Shown one piece after another: positions 1 to 7,422 of a stretch of 8,178 bases of DNA (the stretch's first letter is position 1; each line of letters begins with the position of its first letter). A program made the position numbers and the translations under genes. The notes beneath the pieces were generated by a model. It did no database searches. It saw nothing but the letters and a program-made list of their open reading frames with translations, and was not told the DNA's origin. Source of the DNA: an uncultured Eubacteriales bacterium (GTDB lineage: Bacteria > Bacillota > Clostridia > Peptostreptococcales > Anaerovoracaceae); assembly GCA_902766915.1 (NCBI GenBank), contig CACXFN010000112.1, positions 1-8,178 on the forward strand. The letters run 5' to 3'.

Positions 1-1229
1 CCTGCACCATGAAATACAATCCGAAGATTAACGACGAGATGGCAGGACTCACAGGTTTCACAGCCCTCCATCCACTGCAGCCAAAGGCAACGGTTCAGGG
101 GGCAATGGAGGCAATGCACACATTGGAAAACTATCTCTGCGAAATCACAGGAATGAACAGAATGACATTCCAACCTTCTGCGGGTGCTCATGGAGAATAC
201 ACAGGCCTCCTTCTTATAAAGGCGTATCATCACGCAAAGGGTAATAAGGATAAGACTGAGATAATCGTTCCTGATTCCGCCCATGGAACTAACCCTGCAT
301 CCTGCACTATGGCAGGATTTAAGACGGTTACAATTCCTTCTGATGACCAGGGATGCGTGGATTTGGATGCACTTAGAAATGCAGTTAATGAAAAGACAGC
401 AGGACTAATGCTAACCAATCCTAATACCGTAGGAATCTTTGATAAAAACATCTTAGAGATAACCAAAATCATTCATGATGCAGGAGGATTGAACTATTAT
501 GATGGTGCTAACCTCAATGCCATTATGGGTCAGGTTCGACCAGGGGACATGGGATTTGATGTAATCCACCTCAACCTCCATAAGACTTTCTCCACACCTC
601 ATGGTGGCGGTGGTCCGGGTTCCGGTGCTGTTGGTTGCAAAAGCATACTGGCTCCTTATCTTCCAAAGGATGAAGTTGTATCCGCTGAAGATGGTTCGGG
701 ATTTGAGCTTAGAACATCTTCCGAAACCATAGGAAAGGTTCGCTCCTTCTACGGAAACTTTGGAATTGTGGTTCGTGCTCTTTGTTATGTCATGAGCCTT
801 GGAAGAGAAGGTGTGCCTGAAACATCGGCAAATGCTGTGCTTAACGCCAACTATATGCGGGTTGGGCTACAGGATGTAATGCCTATGGCCTTTGATGGTA
901 TTTGCATGCATGAATTTGTGGCAACTATGACAGCTCTTAAATCCGAGACCGGAGTATCTGCTTTGGATGTGGCGAAGGCGATGCTGGATTATGGAATCCA
1001 TCCGCCAACAATGTATTTCCCGCTGATTGTGGATGAGGCCCTGATGTTTGAGCCTACGGAAACAGAATCAAAGGAAACCTTGGATGAAGTAATTGCTGCT
1101 CTGAAGGAGATTATAGAGAGAGCAAAATCAGATCCTGAATATCTGCACGATGCGCCCCATAATACAGTTGTTAGAAGACTGGATGAGGTAAAGGCTGCCA
1201 GAGAACCCAAGCTAAGATATAGTTTCTAA
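1..1229 (+). CDS. gcvPB: Glycine dehydrogenase (decarboxylating) subunit 2, P-protein beta subunit; 5' end cut by window
   Basis: PLP-dependent subunit of the glycine cleavage P-protein. With GcvPA it decarboxylates glycine and passes the aminomethyl group to the lipoyl arm of GcvH, in the cytoplasm. The reading frame is open to the left edge: bases 3-11 read Cys-Thr-Met, and family members have a Ser-Cys-Thr-Met-Lys-Tyr-Asn stretch well inside the protein. The ATG at 9 is therefore internal, and I estimate that 80-90 N-terminal residues lie outside the window. The PLP lysine is in LNLHKTFSTPHGGGGPGSG (Lys codon 582-584), with the glycine-rich loop right after it. PSAGAHGEY, DSAHGTNPAS and NPNTVGIF are also family signatures. 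The C-terminus, APHNTVVRRLDEVKAAREP, matches the usual GcvPB ending, so the 3' end is intact (TAA 1227-1229). lpdA follows on the same strand. gcvPA, gcvH and gcvT are expected upstream but cannot be seen. Confidence 0.96.
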   Translation, partial: CTMKYNPKINDEMAGLTGFTALHPLQPKATVQGAMEAMHTLENYLCEITGMNRMTFQPSAGAHGEYTGLLLIKAYHHAKGNKDKTEIIVPDSAHGTNPASCTMAGFKTVTIPSDDQGCVDLDALRNAVNEKTAGLMLTNPNTVGIFDKNILEITKIIHDAGGLNYYDGANLNAIMGQVRPGDMGFDVIHLNLHKTFSTPHGGGGPGSGAVGCKSILAPYLPKDEVVSAEDGSGFELRTSSETIGKVRSFYGNFGIVVRALCYVMSLGREGVPETSANAVLNANYMRVGLQDVMPMAFDGICMHEFVATMTALKSETGVSALDVAKAMLDYGIHPPTMYFPLIVDEALMFEPTETESKETLDEVIAALKEIIERAKSDPEYLHDAPHNTVVRRLDEVKAAREPKLRYSF

Positions 1230-1241
1230 TAAACAAAATAT

Positions 1242-1266
1242 GAGGCGGTGCGTTAAGTGCCGCCTC
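1242..1266 (+). other. Intergenic hairpin between gcvPB and lpdA
   Basis: Bases 1242-1251 pair with 1257-1266 around the 5-base loop GTTAA. Seven outer pairs are Watson-Crick (GAGGCGG with CCGCCTC), followed by two G-U pairs and a closing C-G. It starts 12 bases after the gcvPB stop and ends 21 bases before the lpdA start. No T-run follows on the plus strand, so it does not look like a normal intrinsic terminator for the operon. Read on the minus strand it is followed by a T-rich stretch (TATTTTGTTTATTA), but no minus-strand gene ends here. A role in mRNA processing, 3' protection of gcvPB mRNA or partial attenuation is inference. Confidence 0.6.
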
Positions 1267-1287
1267 TTGATAATAGGACACATAATT

Positions 1288-2835
1288 ATGAAAAAATATG
1301 ATTTAATTGTAATAGGTGGCGGTCCGGGAGGATATGTGGCTGCCATCCGCGGAGCTCAATTGGGTAAGAGTGTTGCTTTAATTGAGAAAGATAGAGTAGG
1401 CGGAACTTGCCTAAACAGGGGATGTATCCCGACTAAAGCCCTGATGCATTCTGCTGAAATATTACGTGAAATAAGGAATGCAGAAGAATTAGGTATCAAT
1501 GTTTCTTCCGCTGAGATGGATTTCTCCAAAATGCACGATAGAAAGAGTGAAGTTGTGGAGAAATTGGTTTCTGGAGTGGAGGGACTGATTAAGGCAAACG
1601 ATATAGATTATTATCAGGGTACAGGAAGGGTGATTAACAGTAATGAGGTGCTAATTGCCCCGGCTGTCAATGATGAAGAGGGACAAAGAACACTTTCAAC
1701 CGACTATATAATACTTGCGACCGGATCAAGGCCCGCACTTCCGCCCATACCCGGGCTGGATTTGCCCAATGTAGTTACCAGTGATAATATTCTGTTGGGA
1801 GAAGGTCTAAAGACAGATTCCCTGATAATAATCGGGGGCGGTGTAATTGGAACAGAAATCGCAAGCGTATACAATGCATTGGGTGCGGAAGTCACGATTA
1901 TTGAAGCCCTTGATAGAATTCTTCCCACACTTGATAAGGAAATATCTCAGAATTTAAACATGATTTTAAAGAAGAGAGGTATCTCTATTAATGCTGGAGC
2001 GAAGGTGCAAAAGATAGAAGAGGATGGCTCTAAGCTTGTGGTTTACTTTGAATCAAAGGGCGAAGAGAAGACTGTAACTGCTGACAATGTTCTGGTTGCC
2101 ATAGGTCGTCGTCCAAATACTGAAGGTTTGATTCCTCAGGAAATGCTATCGGATGTAACGGAAAGAATAAATGATGGTCTAGACAAGGATGAGGTACTTG
2201 CCTCTGAAATGGATAAGATAGCCTTCTGCAGAAATTTTACCTTAACTGACCAAAGTGGAAAAACGGGAATAGAAAACATCTATGCTATAGGAGATATAGT
2301 GTTTGGCGGAATTCAGCTTGCTCATGCCGCTTCTGCTGAAGCTATTAATGCCGTTGAAAGGATATTTGAGAATAGCTTTGAGAATTCTGCCGGCGGGAAT
2401 AGTGCATTGGCAAAGGCCCTTTCCTTCATTCCCTCAGGAATTTATACTGATCCTGAAATAGCCTCTGTTGGAATTACGGAGGCTGAAGCCAAGGCAAAGG
2501 AAATACCGGTAAAAATAGGAAAGGCATTAACCGGGGCAAATGGAAAAACCCTAATCGAATCCGGTGACCGTGGATATGTGAAATTAATCTTTGCGGATGA
2601 TTCCATGGAGACGGGCGGACAATACAAACCCGGACAGTTAATTGGTGCTCAGATAGTATCAAAGCGTGCTACTGATATGATTGGGGGGTTAGGTACAGCC
2701 ATGAGTGCGGAAATGACTCTAGAGACATTGAGTACTGTAATATGGCCACATCCCACATTTAGTGAAGTGATCGGTGAAGCAATAGAAGATGCACTGGATG
2801 GCGCAATCCACGCAATGCCAAAACGTAAGAAATAG
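1288..2835 (+). CDS. lpdA: Dihydrolipoyl dehydrogenase (E3/L-protein)
   Basis: FAD enzyme that reoxidises the dihydrolipoyl group of GcvH (or of 2-oxoacid dehydrogenases) with NAD+. I start it at 1288, because MKKYDLIVIGGGPGG is the normal family N-terminus and AGGA sits at 1275-1278, 9 bases upstream. An in-frame ATG at 1240 would add 16 unrelated residues read through a hairpin. Visible motifs: FAD-binding GGGPGG (residues 10-15); redox disulphide in GGTCLNRGCIPTKA (Cys41, Cys46); NAD-binding GGGVIG (183-188); AIGRRPN (271-277); second FAD motif YAIGD (332-336); and C-terminal HPTFSE (488-493) with the catalytic His-Glu pair. At 515 residues it exceeds the usual 460-475. The surplus seems to be about 20 residues before YAIGD (near 284-317) plus smaller insertions near 360-375 and 437-449. 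Its place after gcvPB points to the glycine cleavage L-protein. lpdA is used loosely for this family, and gcvL would be an equivalent name. Confidence 0.95.
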   Translation: MKKYDLIVIGGGPGGYVAAIRGAQLGKSVALIEKDRVGGTCLNRGCIPTKALMHSAEILREIRNAEELGINVSSAEMDFSKMHDRKSEVVEKLVSGVEGLIKANDIDYYQGTGRVINSNEVLIAPAVNDEEGQRTLSTDYIILATGSRPALPPIPGLDLPNVVTSDNILLGEGLKTDSLIIIGGGVIGTEIASVYNALGAEVTIIEALDRILPTLDKEISQNLNMILKKRGISINAGAKVQKIEEDGSKLVVYFESKGEEKTVTADNVLVAIGRRPNTEGLIPQEMLSDVTERINDGLDKDEVLASEMDKIAFCRNFTLTDQSGKTGIENIYAIGDIVFGGIQLAHAASAEAINAVERIFENSFENSAGGNSALAKALSFIPSGIYTDPEIASVGITEAEAKAKEIPVKIGKALTGANGKTLIESGDRGYVKLIFADDSMETGGQYKPGQLIGAQIVSKRATDMIGGLGTAMSAEMTLETLSTVIWPHPTFSEVIGEAIEDALDGAIHAMPKRKK

Positions 2836-2884
2836 AAAAGATAAAGAAAAAAAGATAATAATAAAGAATTAGTAGGGAAATAAT
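2836..2884 (+). promoter_or_regulatory. A-rich tdh leader with ribosome binding site
   Basis: This 49-base gap between lpdA and tdh contains no C and is about two thirds A, so it should be unstructured in mRNA. AGGGA at 2874-2878 lies 6 bases before the tdh ATG and serves as the Shine-Dalgarno site. I see no terminator hairpin or clear promoter pair, which supports readthrough from lpdA. Low secondary structure often favours translation initiation; that function is inferred. Confidence 0.55.
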
Positions 2885-3946
2885 ATGGAAAAAGCAAAAG
2901 AAGGAATGATGTGGGCATTGGTCAAAGAAAAGCCTGAAGAAGGAATTTGGATGAAACAGGTTCCGATCCCTGAGGTTGGTCCAAACGATGTTAAGATAAG
3001 AATTAAAAAGACCGCTATTTGCGGCACGGATGTTCATATCTATCAATGGAACGACTGGGCCAAACATACTATTCCCATGGGCTTAACCATTGGCCATGAA
3101 TATGTTGGGGAGGTTTGTGAAGTGGGCTCCGGTGTTGTGGAGTTCAAACCGGGAGATTTGGTTTCAGGAGAAGGGCATATTACCTGTGGCAAATGTCGTA
3201 ACTGTCTGGAGGGTCATAAGGAGAACTGTAAGGATGCTAAGGGCGTTGGTGTAAACAGAAACGGTGCCTTTGCTGAATACCTGGTTATTCCCAAATCAAA
3301 CGTTTGGCCTTGCAGCCCCAGTATTCCGGAAGAGCTCTATGCCATCTTTGATCCTTTTGGAAATGCTACACATACTGCTCTTTCTTACGAAGTATTAGGT
3401 GAAGATGTTTTAATCTCCGGAGCAGGTCCCATTGGTTGCATGGCTGCAGCGATTGTAAAATTTTCCGGTGCCCGTCACGTTGTTGTTACAGATCTCAATC
3501 CATACAGATTGGAGCTTGCTAAGAAACTAGGTGCCACAAGAGTTGTGGATGTAACCAAGGAAACCTTGAAGGAGGTTATGAAAGACATAGGCATGACGGA
3601 AGGGTTTGACGTGGGTTTGGAGATGTCCGGGACACAGAAGGCTCTGGACGACATGATTCATTCCATGAAGAATGGCGGAAAAATTGCCCTTCTGGGACTA
3701 CAAAGAGAGGACACCACCGTTGATATTGAAACAGTAATATTCAAAGGGATAAATCTCCGAGGGATTTACGGCCGTAAGGTCTGGGACACTTGGTATAAGA
3801 TGACCACCATGACCCAGGCCGGTCTGGATATTTCGGAAATCATAACCCATCACTTTGATATAGAAGATTTCCAAAAGGGATTTGACGCCATGATATCCGG
3901 TGAATCCGGAAAAGTCATCCTGGATTGGACACATATTAATGACTAG
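2885..3946 (+). CDS. tdh: L-threonine 3-dehydrogenase (zinc, NAD-dependent)
   Basis: Medium-chain zinc dehydrogenase that oxidises L-threonine to L-2-amino-3-oxobutyrate with NAD+, in the cytoplasm; Kbl then uses the unstable product. The sequence follows E. coli Tdh closely from memory, e.g. [76 protein letters not shown] and DFQKGFDAM. Catalytic zinc ligands are Cys46 with His71-Glu72. The structural zinc site is Cys101, Cys104, Cys107 and Cys115. The Rossmann loop is GAGPIG (179-184), with Asp203 placed to bind the NAD ribose. At 353 residues it is slightly longer than the E. coli protein (about 341), through an extra N-terminal MEKAKEGM and a few C-terminal residues. ATG 2885 is preferred because of AGGGA 6 bases upstream. 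ATGs at 2906 and 2909 would match the E. coli start but have an AAGGA almost touching them. The next gene, kbl, encodes the partner enzyme. Confidence 0.97.
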   Translation: MEKAKEGMMWALVKEKPEEGIWMKQVPIPEVGPNDVKIRIKKTAICGTDVHIYQWNDWAKHTIPMGLTIGHEYVGEVCEVGSGVVEFKPGDLVSGEGHITCGKCRNCLEGHKENCKDAKGVGVNRNGAFAEYLVIPKSNVWPCSPSIPEELYAIFDPFGNATHTALSYEVLGEDVLISGAGPIGCMAAAIVKFSGARHVVVTDLNPYRLELAKKLGATRVVDVTKETLKEVMKDIGMTEGFDVGLEMSGTQKALDDMIHSMKNGGKIALLGLQREDTTVDIETVIFKGINLRGIYGRKVWDTWYKMTTMTQAGLDISEIITHHFDIEDFQKGFDAMISGESGKVILDWTHIND

Positions 3947-3957
3947 GAGGATGTGGA
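3944..3957 (+). promoter_or_regulatory. kbl ribosome binding site overlapping the tdh stop codon
   Basis: The tdh stop TAG (3944-3946) shares its last two bases with a strong AGGAGG Shine-Dalgarno site at 3945-3950, which sits 7 bases before the kbl ATG. A ribosome ending on tdh would be positioned over the kbl initiation region, so the two proteins are probably made in a coupled way. Coupling is inferred from spacing. Confidence 0.85.
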
Positions 3958-5151
3958 ATGAATAGAAAAGAAGCTTTAAATTTATACAAAACTCAGGTTG
4001 ATGAGATTAGGGAAGCAGGCCTATTTAAAAATGAGGCGCCCATCGTCTCACCACAGGGCTCCAAGGTTATCCTGGAGGACGGAAGAGAACTTCTCTGCAT
4101 GTGTGCCAACAATTATCTGGGACTTGGAAACGACCAGGGACTAATAGATGCAGCAAAGGCAACCTACGACAATAAGGGTTACGGTGTTGCTTCTGTTAGA
4201 TTCATATGCGGAACCCAGGATATTCATAAGATATTGGAAAAGGAGATTTCTGAATTCCTAGGAACAGAGGACACGATTCTCTATTCATCCTGTTTTGATG
4301 CAAATGGCGGATTGTTTGAAACCATCTTAACTGTAGAGGATGCAATTCTTAGTGACGAACTCAACCACGCATCGATTATAGACGGAACCAGGTTATGTGC
4401 GGCAAAGAAATATCGTTATAAGAATAATGATATGGAGGACCTGGAAGCAAAGCTTAAAGAAGCCGATGCCAACGGAGCACGTATCAAGTTGATTGCAACC
4501 GACGGCGTCTTCTCCATGGATGGTATAATAGCAAACCTAAAAGGCGTTTGCGATCTGGCGGACAAATACGATGCAATGGTTATGGTGGATGACAGTCATG
4601 CTGTTGGATTCGTTGGTGCACACGGAAGGGGAACCGCGGAGCATAACGGCGTAGAAGGTCGCGTGGATATAATCACCGGAACCCTTGGAAAAGCGCTAGG
4701 AGGAGCCTCCGGCGGATACACCTCCGGAAGAAAAGAAATAATCGATCTCCTTAGACAGAGAAGTAGACCTTATCTCTTCTCCAATTCTCTGGCACCTGCA
4801 ATTGCAGGTGCATCGATAGCACTCCTGGATAGACTGGGAGAGTCAACTGAACTGAGAGACCATCTGGAGGAGATAACTTCTTATTACAGAAACAAGCTGG
4901 AGGAAAATGGCTTTGATATAATCCCGGGAACACATCCATGTGTGCCGGTTATGCTATATGATGAAAAGACTGCAGCGGAATTCGCCCGTCGCATGATGGA
5001 GAAGGGAGTCTATGTGGTTGCATTCTCATATCCTGTAGTACCAAAGGGAAAGGCCAGAATCCGCACACAGCTTTCTGCGGCCCATACGAAGGAAGATCTG
5101 GACTTCGCAGTTAAGTGCTTCATGGAAGTACGGGAAGAAATGGGACTGTGA
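3958..5151 (+). CDS. kbl: Glycine C-acetyltransferase (2-amino-3-ketobutyrate CoA ligase)
   Basis: PLP-dependent alpha-oxoamine synthase that cleaves 2-amino-3-oxobutyrate with CoA into glycine and acetyl-CoA, completing the Tdh route. The 397 residues match the E. coli length (398), and the sequence is collinear. Signatures: [11 protein letters not shown] (49-59), [12 protein letters not shown] (76-87), SCFDANGG (111-118), [11 protein letters not shown] with the PLP-stacking His137, DGVFSMDG (182-189), [10 protein letters not shown] (211-220) and the Schiff-base lysine in [15 protein letters not shown] (Lys245). [13 protein letters not shown] and the C-terminal [11 protein letters not shown] are also typical. 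Related synthases (KAS, AONS, ALAS) share the fold, but the adjacent tdh makes Kbl the clear choice. The start is fixed by AGGAGG 7 bases upstream. It ends in TGA at 5149-5151, immediately against the stop of the convergent helicase gene, so any transcription terminator must lie inside that neighbour. Confidence 0.97.
   Translation: MNRKEALNLYKTQVDEIREAGLFKNEAPIVSPQGSKVILEDGRELLCMCANNYLGLGNDQGLIDAAKATYDNKGYGVASVRFICGTQDIHKILEKEISEFLGTEDTILYSSCFDANGGLFETILTVEDAILSDELNHASIIDGTRLCAAKKYRYKNNDMEDLEAKLKEADANGARIKLIATDGVFSMDGIIANLKGVCDLADKYDAMVMVDDSHAVGFVGAHGRGTAEHNGVEGRVDIITGTLGKALGGASGGYTSGRKEIIDLLRQRSRPYLFSNSLAPAIAGASIALLDRLGESTELRDHLEEITSYYRNKLEENGFDIIPGTHPCVPVMLYDEKTAAEFARRMMEKGVYVVAFSYPVVPKGKARIRTQLSAAHTKEDLDFAVKCFMEVREEMGL
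4792..4811. repeat. Perfect 20-bp palindrome inside kbl
   Basis: The half-site GCACCTGCAA is followed directly by its exact reverse complement, giving a 20-base palindrome centred on AATT. It does not extend: the flanking bases 4791 and 4812 do not pair. It lies in the codons for Ala-Pro-Ala-Ile-Ala-Gly-Ala, of which Leu-Ala-Pro-Ala-Ile is conserved in Kbl proteins, so part of the symmetry may be forced by protein sequence. It could be a cruciform, a dimeric protein site or chance. Confidence 0.7.
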
Positions 5152-7422
5152 TTATTCCAGATATCTATGCTGCTCCTTAAGGATATAGTCCTTAATCCAC
5201 TCCTTGTCCACCAGGTTGTCGCTGGCTGAACCCATGGAGGACTCGTGAGCAAAAATATCGAACTCCTTTTGTTTTCTATAAAGTAAATCCAGCATAGCTT
5301 CATCGATAGTCTCCGGACATAAGAGATGATAAACCAAGACATTTCTAACCTGGCCCATCCTGTATACTCGGGATAGGGCCTGGTTTTCTAATGAGGGTTT
5401 TATATGAGGTTCGCAGAATATGACGATACTGGCTGCCTGGATATTAAGCCCTGTGCCGCCTGCCTGAATCTGGGCGACCAGAACCGGACTTGTATTTATT
5501 TCGGTATTAAGTTCTGAACCCGATGCCAAGCTCGAAGTAGATTCAGACTCCGATGCTATTTTGTTGAAAGAGAATCGATCGATTATAACCTGGCGCTCTT
5601 CTACCGGCGTGCTTCCGGTTATTACACCGGACACATCGTCTCCTAGAGATTCGCACACCTTGTCGATAGTCTCTCTAAAGAAGGAATAGATTATTGTTTT
5701 CCTGTTTTCGCTCTTTGCTTCTTCGACTATTTCCCTTATCCTCTGAATCTTAGATGATGCCATAAGGTCATCTTGGAGGAAAGAAACTCTTCTAAGATCG
5801 TTGAAATTACCACCCATGACAGCTCTAATATATGATTCTCTGTCCCTTTCTGTTAACTGACACCACTCGGCCTTATGCTCTATTTCCGGTAGTTCGCTTA
5901 GAACATCTTCCCTTAACCTTCTAAGATATACCGGGGCAAGCATCTCTCTGAATTCAGGGACACTGCTTAGACTTGCTGCTGCACGAACTTCGTCTCCCAT
6001 ATCCGGTCTCACGAAATCTATCAAGGTACACATTTCTGAAACCTTGTTTTCTAAAGGAGTTCCTGTCATGAGCAGGATCTTATCGGATTCGTTTTCCAGG
6101 GCATAAATGTATTTGGTCCTTTTGGCATCAGGATTTTTTATATAATGAGCCTCATCAATTACCATCAGCGCCAGACGCATTTTATTGTCAATGCCGCCAA
6201 CGATTTTACCCATGGTTTCATAATTGGTTACACAGACGCCGCCGGTCTTTTGCCAGTTGATGAAATTGTTGTCCATATCTTTTCCGTGGACTAAATGGGT
6301 AGGGATGTCGCTGAATTTTTTTATTTCCCTAACCCAGTTAATTAGTACGCTTGCCGGACAGACCACCAGGAAGTGGGGATAGAGGCGAGGAGCGTCCGGG
6401 GTATCATCGGTATTAAAAGTGTTTAAACTATTGCTTATGTGAACCATGGCGGCAATTGCTTGAACCGTCTTTCCCAAACCCATGTCATCGCCCAATAAGG
6501 TAAATCCCTGATGAATGATATACTTGGCTCCAAATTTTTGATAGGCTCTAAGGCTGCCGTGGAAGTTGGTTAAGTTCAGGTTTAGGGCATCAATTTCGCT
6601 TGCTAATTTAGACGGTATACTGCTGTATATCAAGGGTTTAGATAATCCGGACCCCGTCAATTCTTCTAAAGCAACGTAGTAGTCTGCGCTGTTAATCTCA
6701 AAGTCCGACAGAGCATGCGCTTCATCAAACAGTTTTCTCTTATTGTATTCCTTTATGAAGTGCTCGATCTTCCACTTTGTCCCTATATGGGTTATTTCAG
6801 GTTCATCAAAGCCAAAGAAGGCGCGAAGCCTGTATTCTGCATGGAGGGAATTGGTTTTTCGCACCCTGTTGGAAAAGAGCCATTGAAAAGTGCTAAGTGC
6901 AGGATCCAGCTGAATTATATCGTCGGCGATTTTCTGTATGTCTGCCGCCCACTTAACCATCTTGTCTCTGGTGCTTTTGCCACTCATGTAATTAGCCAGG
7001 GCATGAATCAAGGCAATGTTTTCCCTGCTTCGATCCTCAGGCGACAGCTTGATGTTTGCAAATCTGGAAAGCTGATTCTGGAATTCGTTTGTTATTTCTC
7101 TGATTAATTCCAGTTGCTTGTCTCCGATTCCATCGATTGAATAGAGCTCGAAGTCTGAAGCAGTAGCCAAATCAAGAAAGGTTTGGAAGCCCGCATCCTT
7201 AAGTGCGGAAACTCTAATTCCGGCCTTTGATTTGGAAAGTTCATCGATTGGAACTGAGGCTAGAGAGTTTCTGGCATTAGAAAAGAGCATTCCTTCCGCT
7301 GCAGTCCTGACCAGGTTGCCCAGGATGAATTCATCCTGAACAACGGCCTGGGCTTTATCGTTCAGCTCCAGAAGCTCTTCGTATTTTCTTTTTAAATATT
7401 TAAAATCGATTTTTCGTGGCAT
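5152..7422 (-). CDS. SNF2-family DEAD/DEAH-type helicase-like ATPase with N-terminal helix-hairpin-helix-like region
   Basis: Superfamily 2 ATPase of the SNF2 group, 756 residues; such proteins usually move along double-stranded DNA and remodel bound proteins rather than unwind strands. N-terminal part (1-285) is family-specific; residues 65-115 (ALKDAGFQTFLDLATAS, then SIDGIGDKQLELI) resemble a DNA-binding helix-hairpin-helix. The ATPase lobe follows: Q-like LRAYQKFGA (291-299), Walker A GDDMGLGKT (311-319), Ia VVCPASVLINWVREI, Walker B DEAH (423-426), III MTGTPLENK (452-460). The C-terminal lobe has TIIYSFFRETIDKV (576-589), V QAGGTGLNIQAAS (653-665) and VI QALSRVYRMGQ (681-691), so all motifs for activity appear intact. 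A Ser/Glu-rich insert occupies about 622-645. ATG 7422 has no good Shine-Dalgarno site, but upstream frame closes soon (TAA near 7450) and the next Met is residue 45. It lies 62 bases after pckA on the same strand. The cellular role is unknown; no methylase or defence gene is adjacent. Confidence 0.9.
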   Translation of the reverse strand: MPRKIDFKYLKRKYEELLELNDKAQAVVQDEFILGNLVRTAAEGMLFSNARNSLASVPIDELSKSKAGIRVSALKDAGFQTFLDLATASDFELYSIDGIGDKQLELIREITNEFQNQLSRFANIKLSPEDRSRENIALIHALANYMSGKSTRDKMVKWAADIQKIADDIIQLDPALSTFQWLFSNRVRKTNSLHAEYRLRAFFGFDEPEITHIGTKWKIEHFIKEYNKRKLFDEAHALSDFEINSADYYVALEELTGSGLSKPLIYSSIPSKLASEIDALNLNLTNFHGSLRAYQKFGAKYIIHQGFTLLGDDMGLGKTVQAIAAMVHISNSLNTFNTDDTPDAPRLYPHFLVVCPASVLINWVREIKKFSDIPTHLVHGKDMDNNFINWQKTGGVCVTNYETMGKIVGGIDNKMRLALMVIDEAHYIKNPDAKRTKYIYALENESDKILLMTGTPLENKVSEMCTLIDFVRPDMGDEVRAAASLSSVPEFREMLAPVYLRRLREDVLSELPEIEHKAEWCQLTERDRESYIRAVMGGNFNDLRRVSFLQDDLMASSKIQRIREIVEEAKSENRKTIIYSFFRETIDKVCESLGDDVSGVITGSTPVEERQVIIDRFSFNKIASESESTSSLASGSELNTEINTSPVLVAQIQAGGTGLNIQAASIVIFCEPHIKPSLENQALSRVYRMGQVRNVLVYHLLCPETIDEAMLDLLYRKQKEFDIFAHESSMGSASDNLVDKEWIKDYILKEQHRYLE
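5177..5195. repeat. Short inverted repeat just past the kbl stop
   Basis: TTAAGGA (5177-5183) and TCCTTAA (5189-5195) form a perfect 7-bp stem with the 5-base loop TATAG, 25 bases beyond the kbl stop and inside the 3' end of the helicase gene. It is AT-rich and no T-run follows on the plus strand, so terminator function for kbl is weakly supported. It is the only hairpin I see close to the convergent junction. Confidence 0.35.
5488..5559 (-). repeat. Ser/Glu-rich, repeat-like insert in the helicase C-terminal lobe
   Basis: Helicase residues 622-645 form a low-complexity Ser/Glu/Thr stretch (ASESESTSSL, then ASGSELNTEI). The base motif CCGATGC occurs at 5520-5526 and again at 5550-5556, exactly 30 bases (10 codons) apart, and the bases next to each copy are partly alike. 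This suggests an imperfect in-frame duplication. It separates the helical region after RQVIIDRFSF from the strand VLVAQIQAGG of motif V, where I expect only a short loop, so it is probably a flexible surface loop. Confidence 0.6.

Noticed and set aside
9..1229. ATG at 9 as the true start of gcvPB
   Set aside because: The frame continues upstream to the window edge with Cys-Thr before the Met, which is an internal conserved motif of the family. The gene is cut by the window, not short.
1240..1287. ATG at 1240 as the lpdA start
   Set aside because: It would add 16 residues with no family similarity, translated through the hairpin, and it has no Shine-Dalgarno site. The start at 1288 gives the standard N-terminus and has AGGA 9 bases upstream.
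2649..3067. Minus-strand reading frames across the lpdA-tdh junction
   Set aside because: Their Phe/Leu/Tyr-rich content comes from reading the A-rich gap and lpdA/tdh codons backwards. They are not membrane proteins with independent support.
5177..5195. 7-bp inverted repeat as the kbl terminator
   Set aside because: The stem is AT-rich and no T-run follows, so I list it only as a repeat.
6715..7107. 130-codon plus-strand reading frame opposite the helicase
   Set aside because: It lies wholly antisense to well-supported helicase codons, shows no recognisable domain and has no ribosome binding site that I can see.
5152..7422. SNF2 gene as part of a DISARM-like or other phage-defence system
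   Set aside because: No methylase, nuclease, DUF1998 or phospholipase-D type gene is next to it. The neighbours within the window are pckA and kbl, both housekeeping metabolism.
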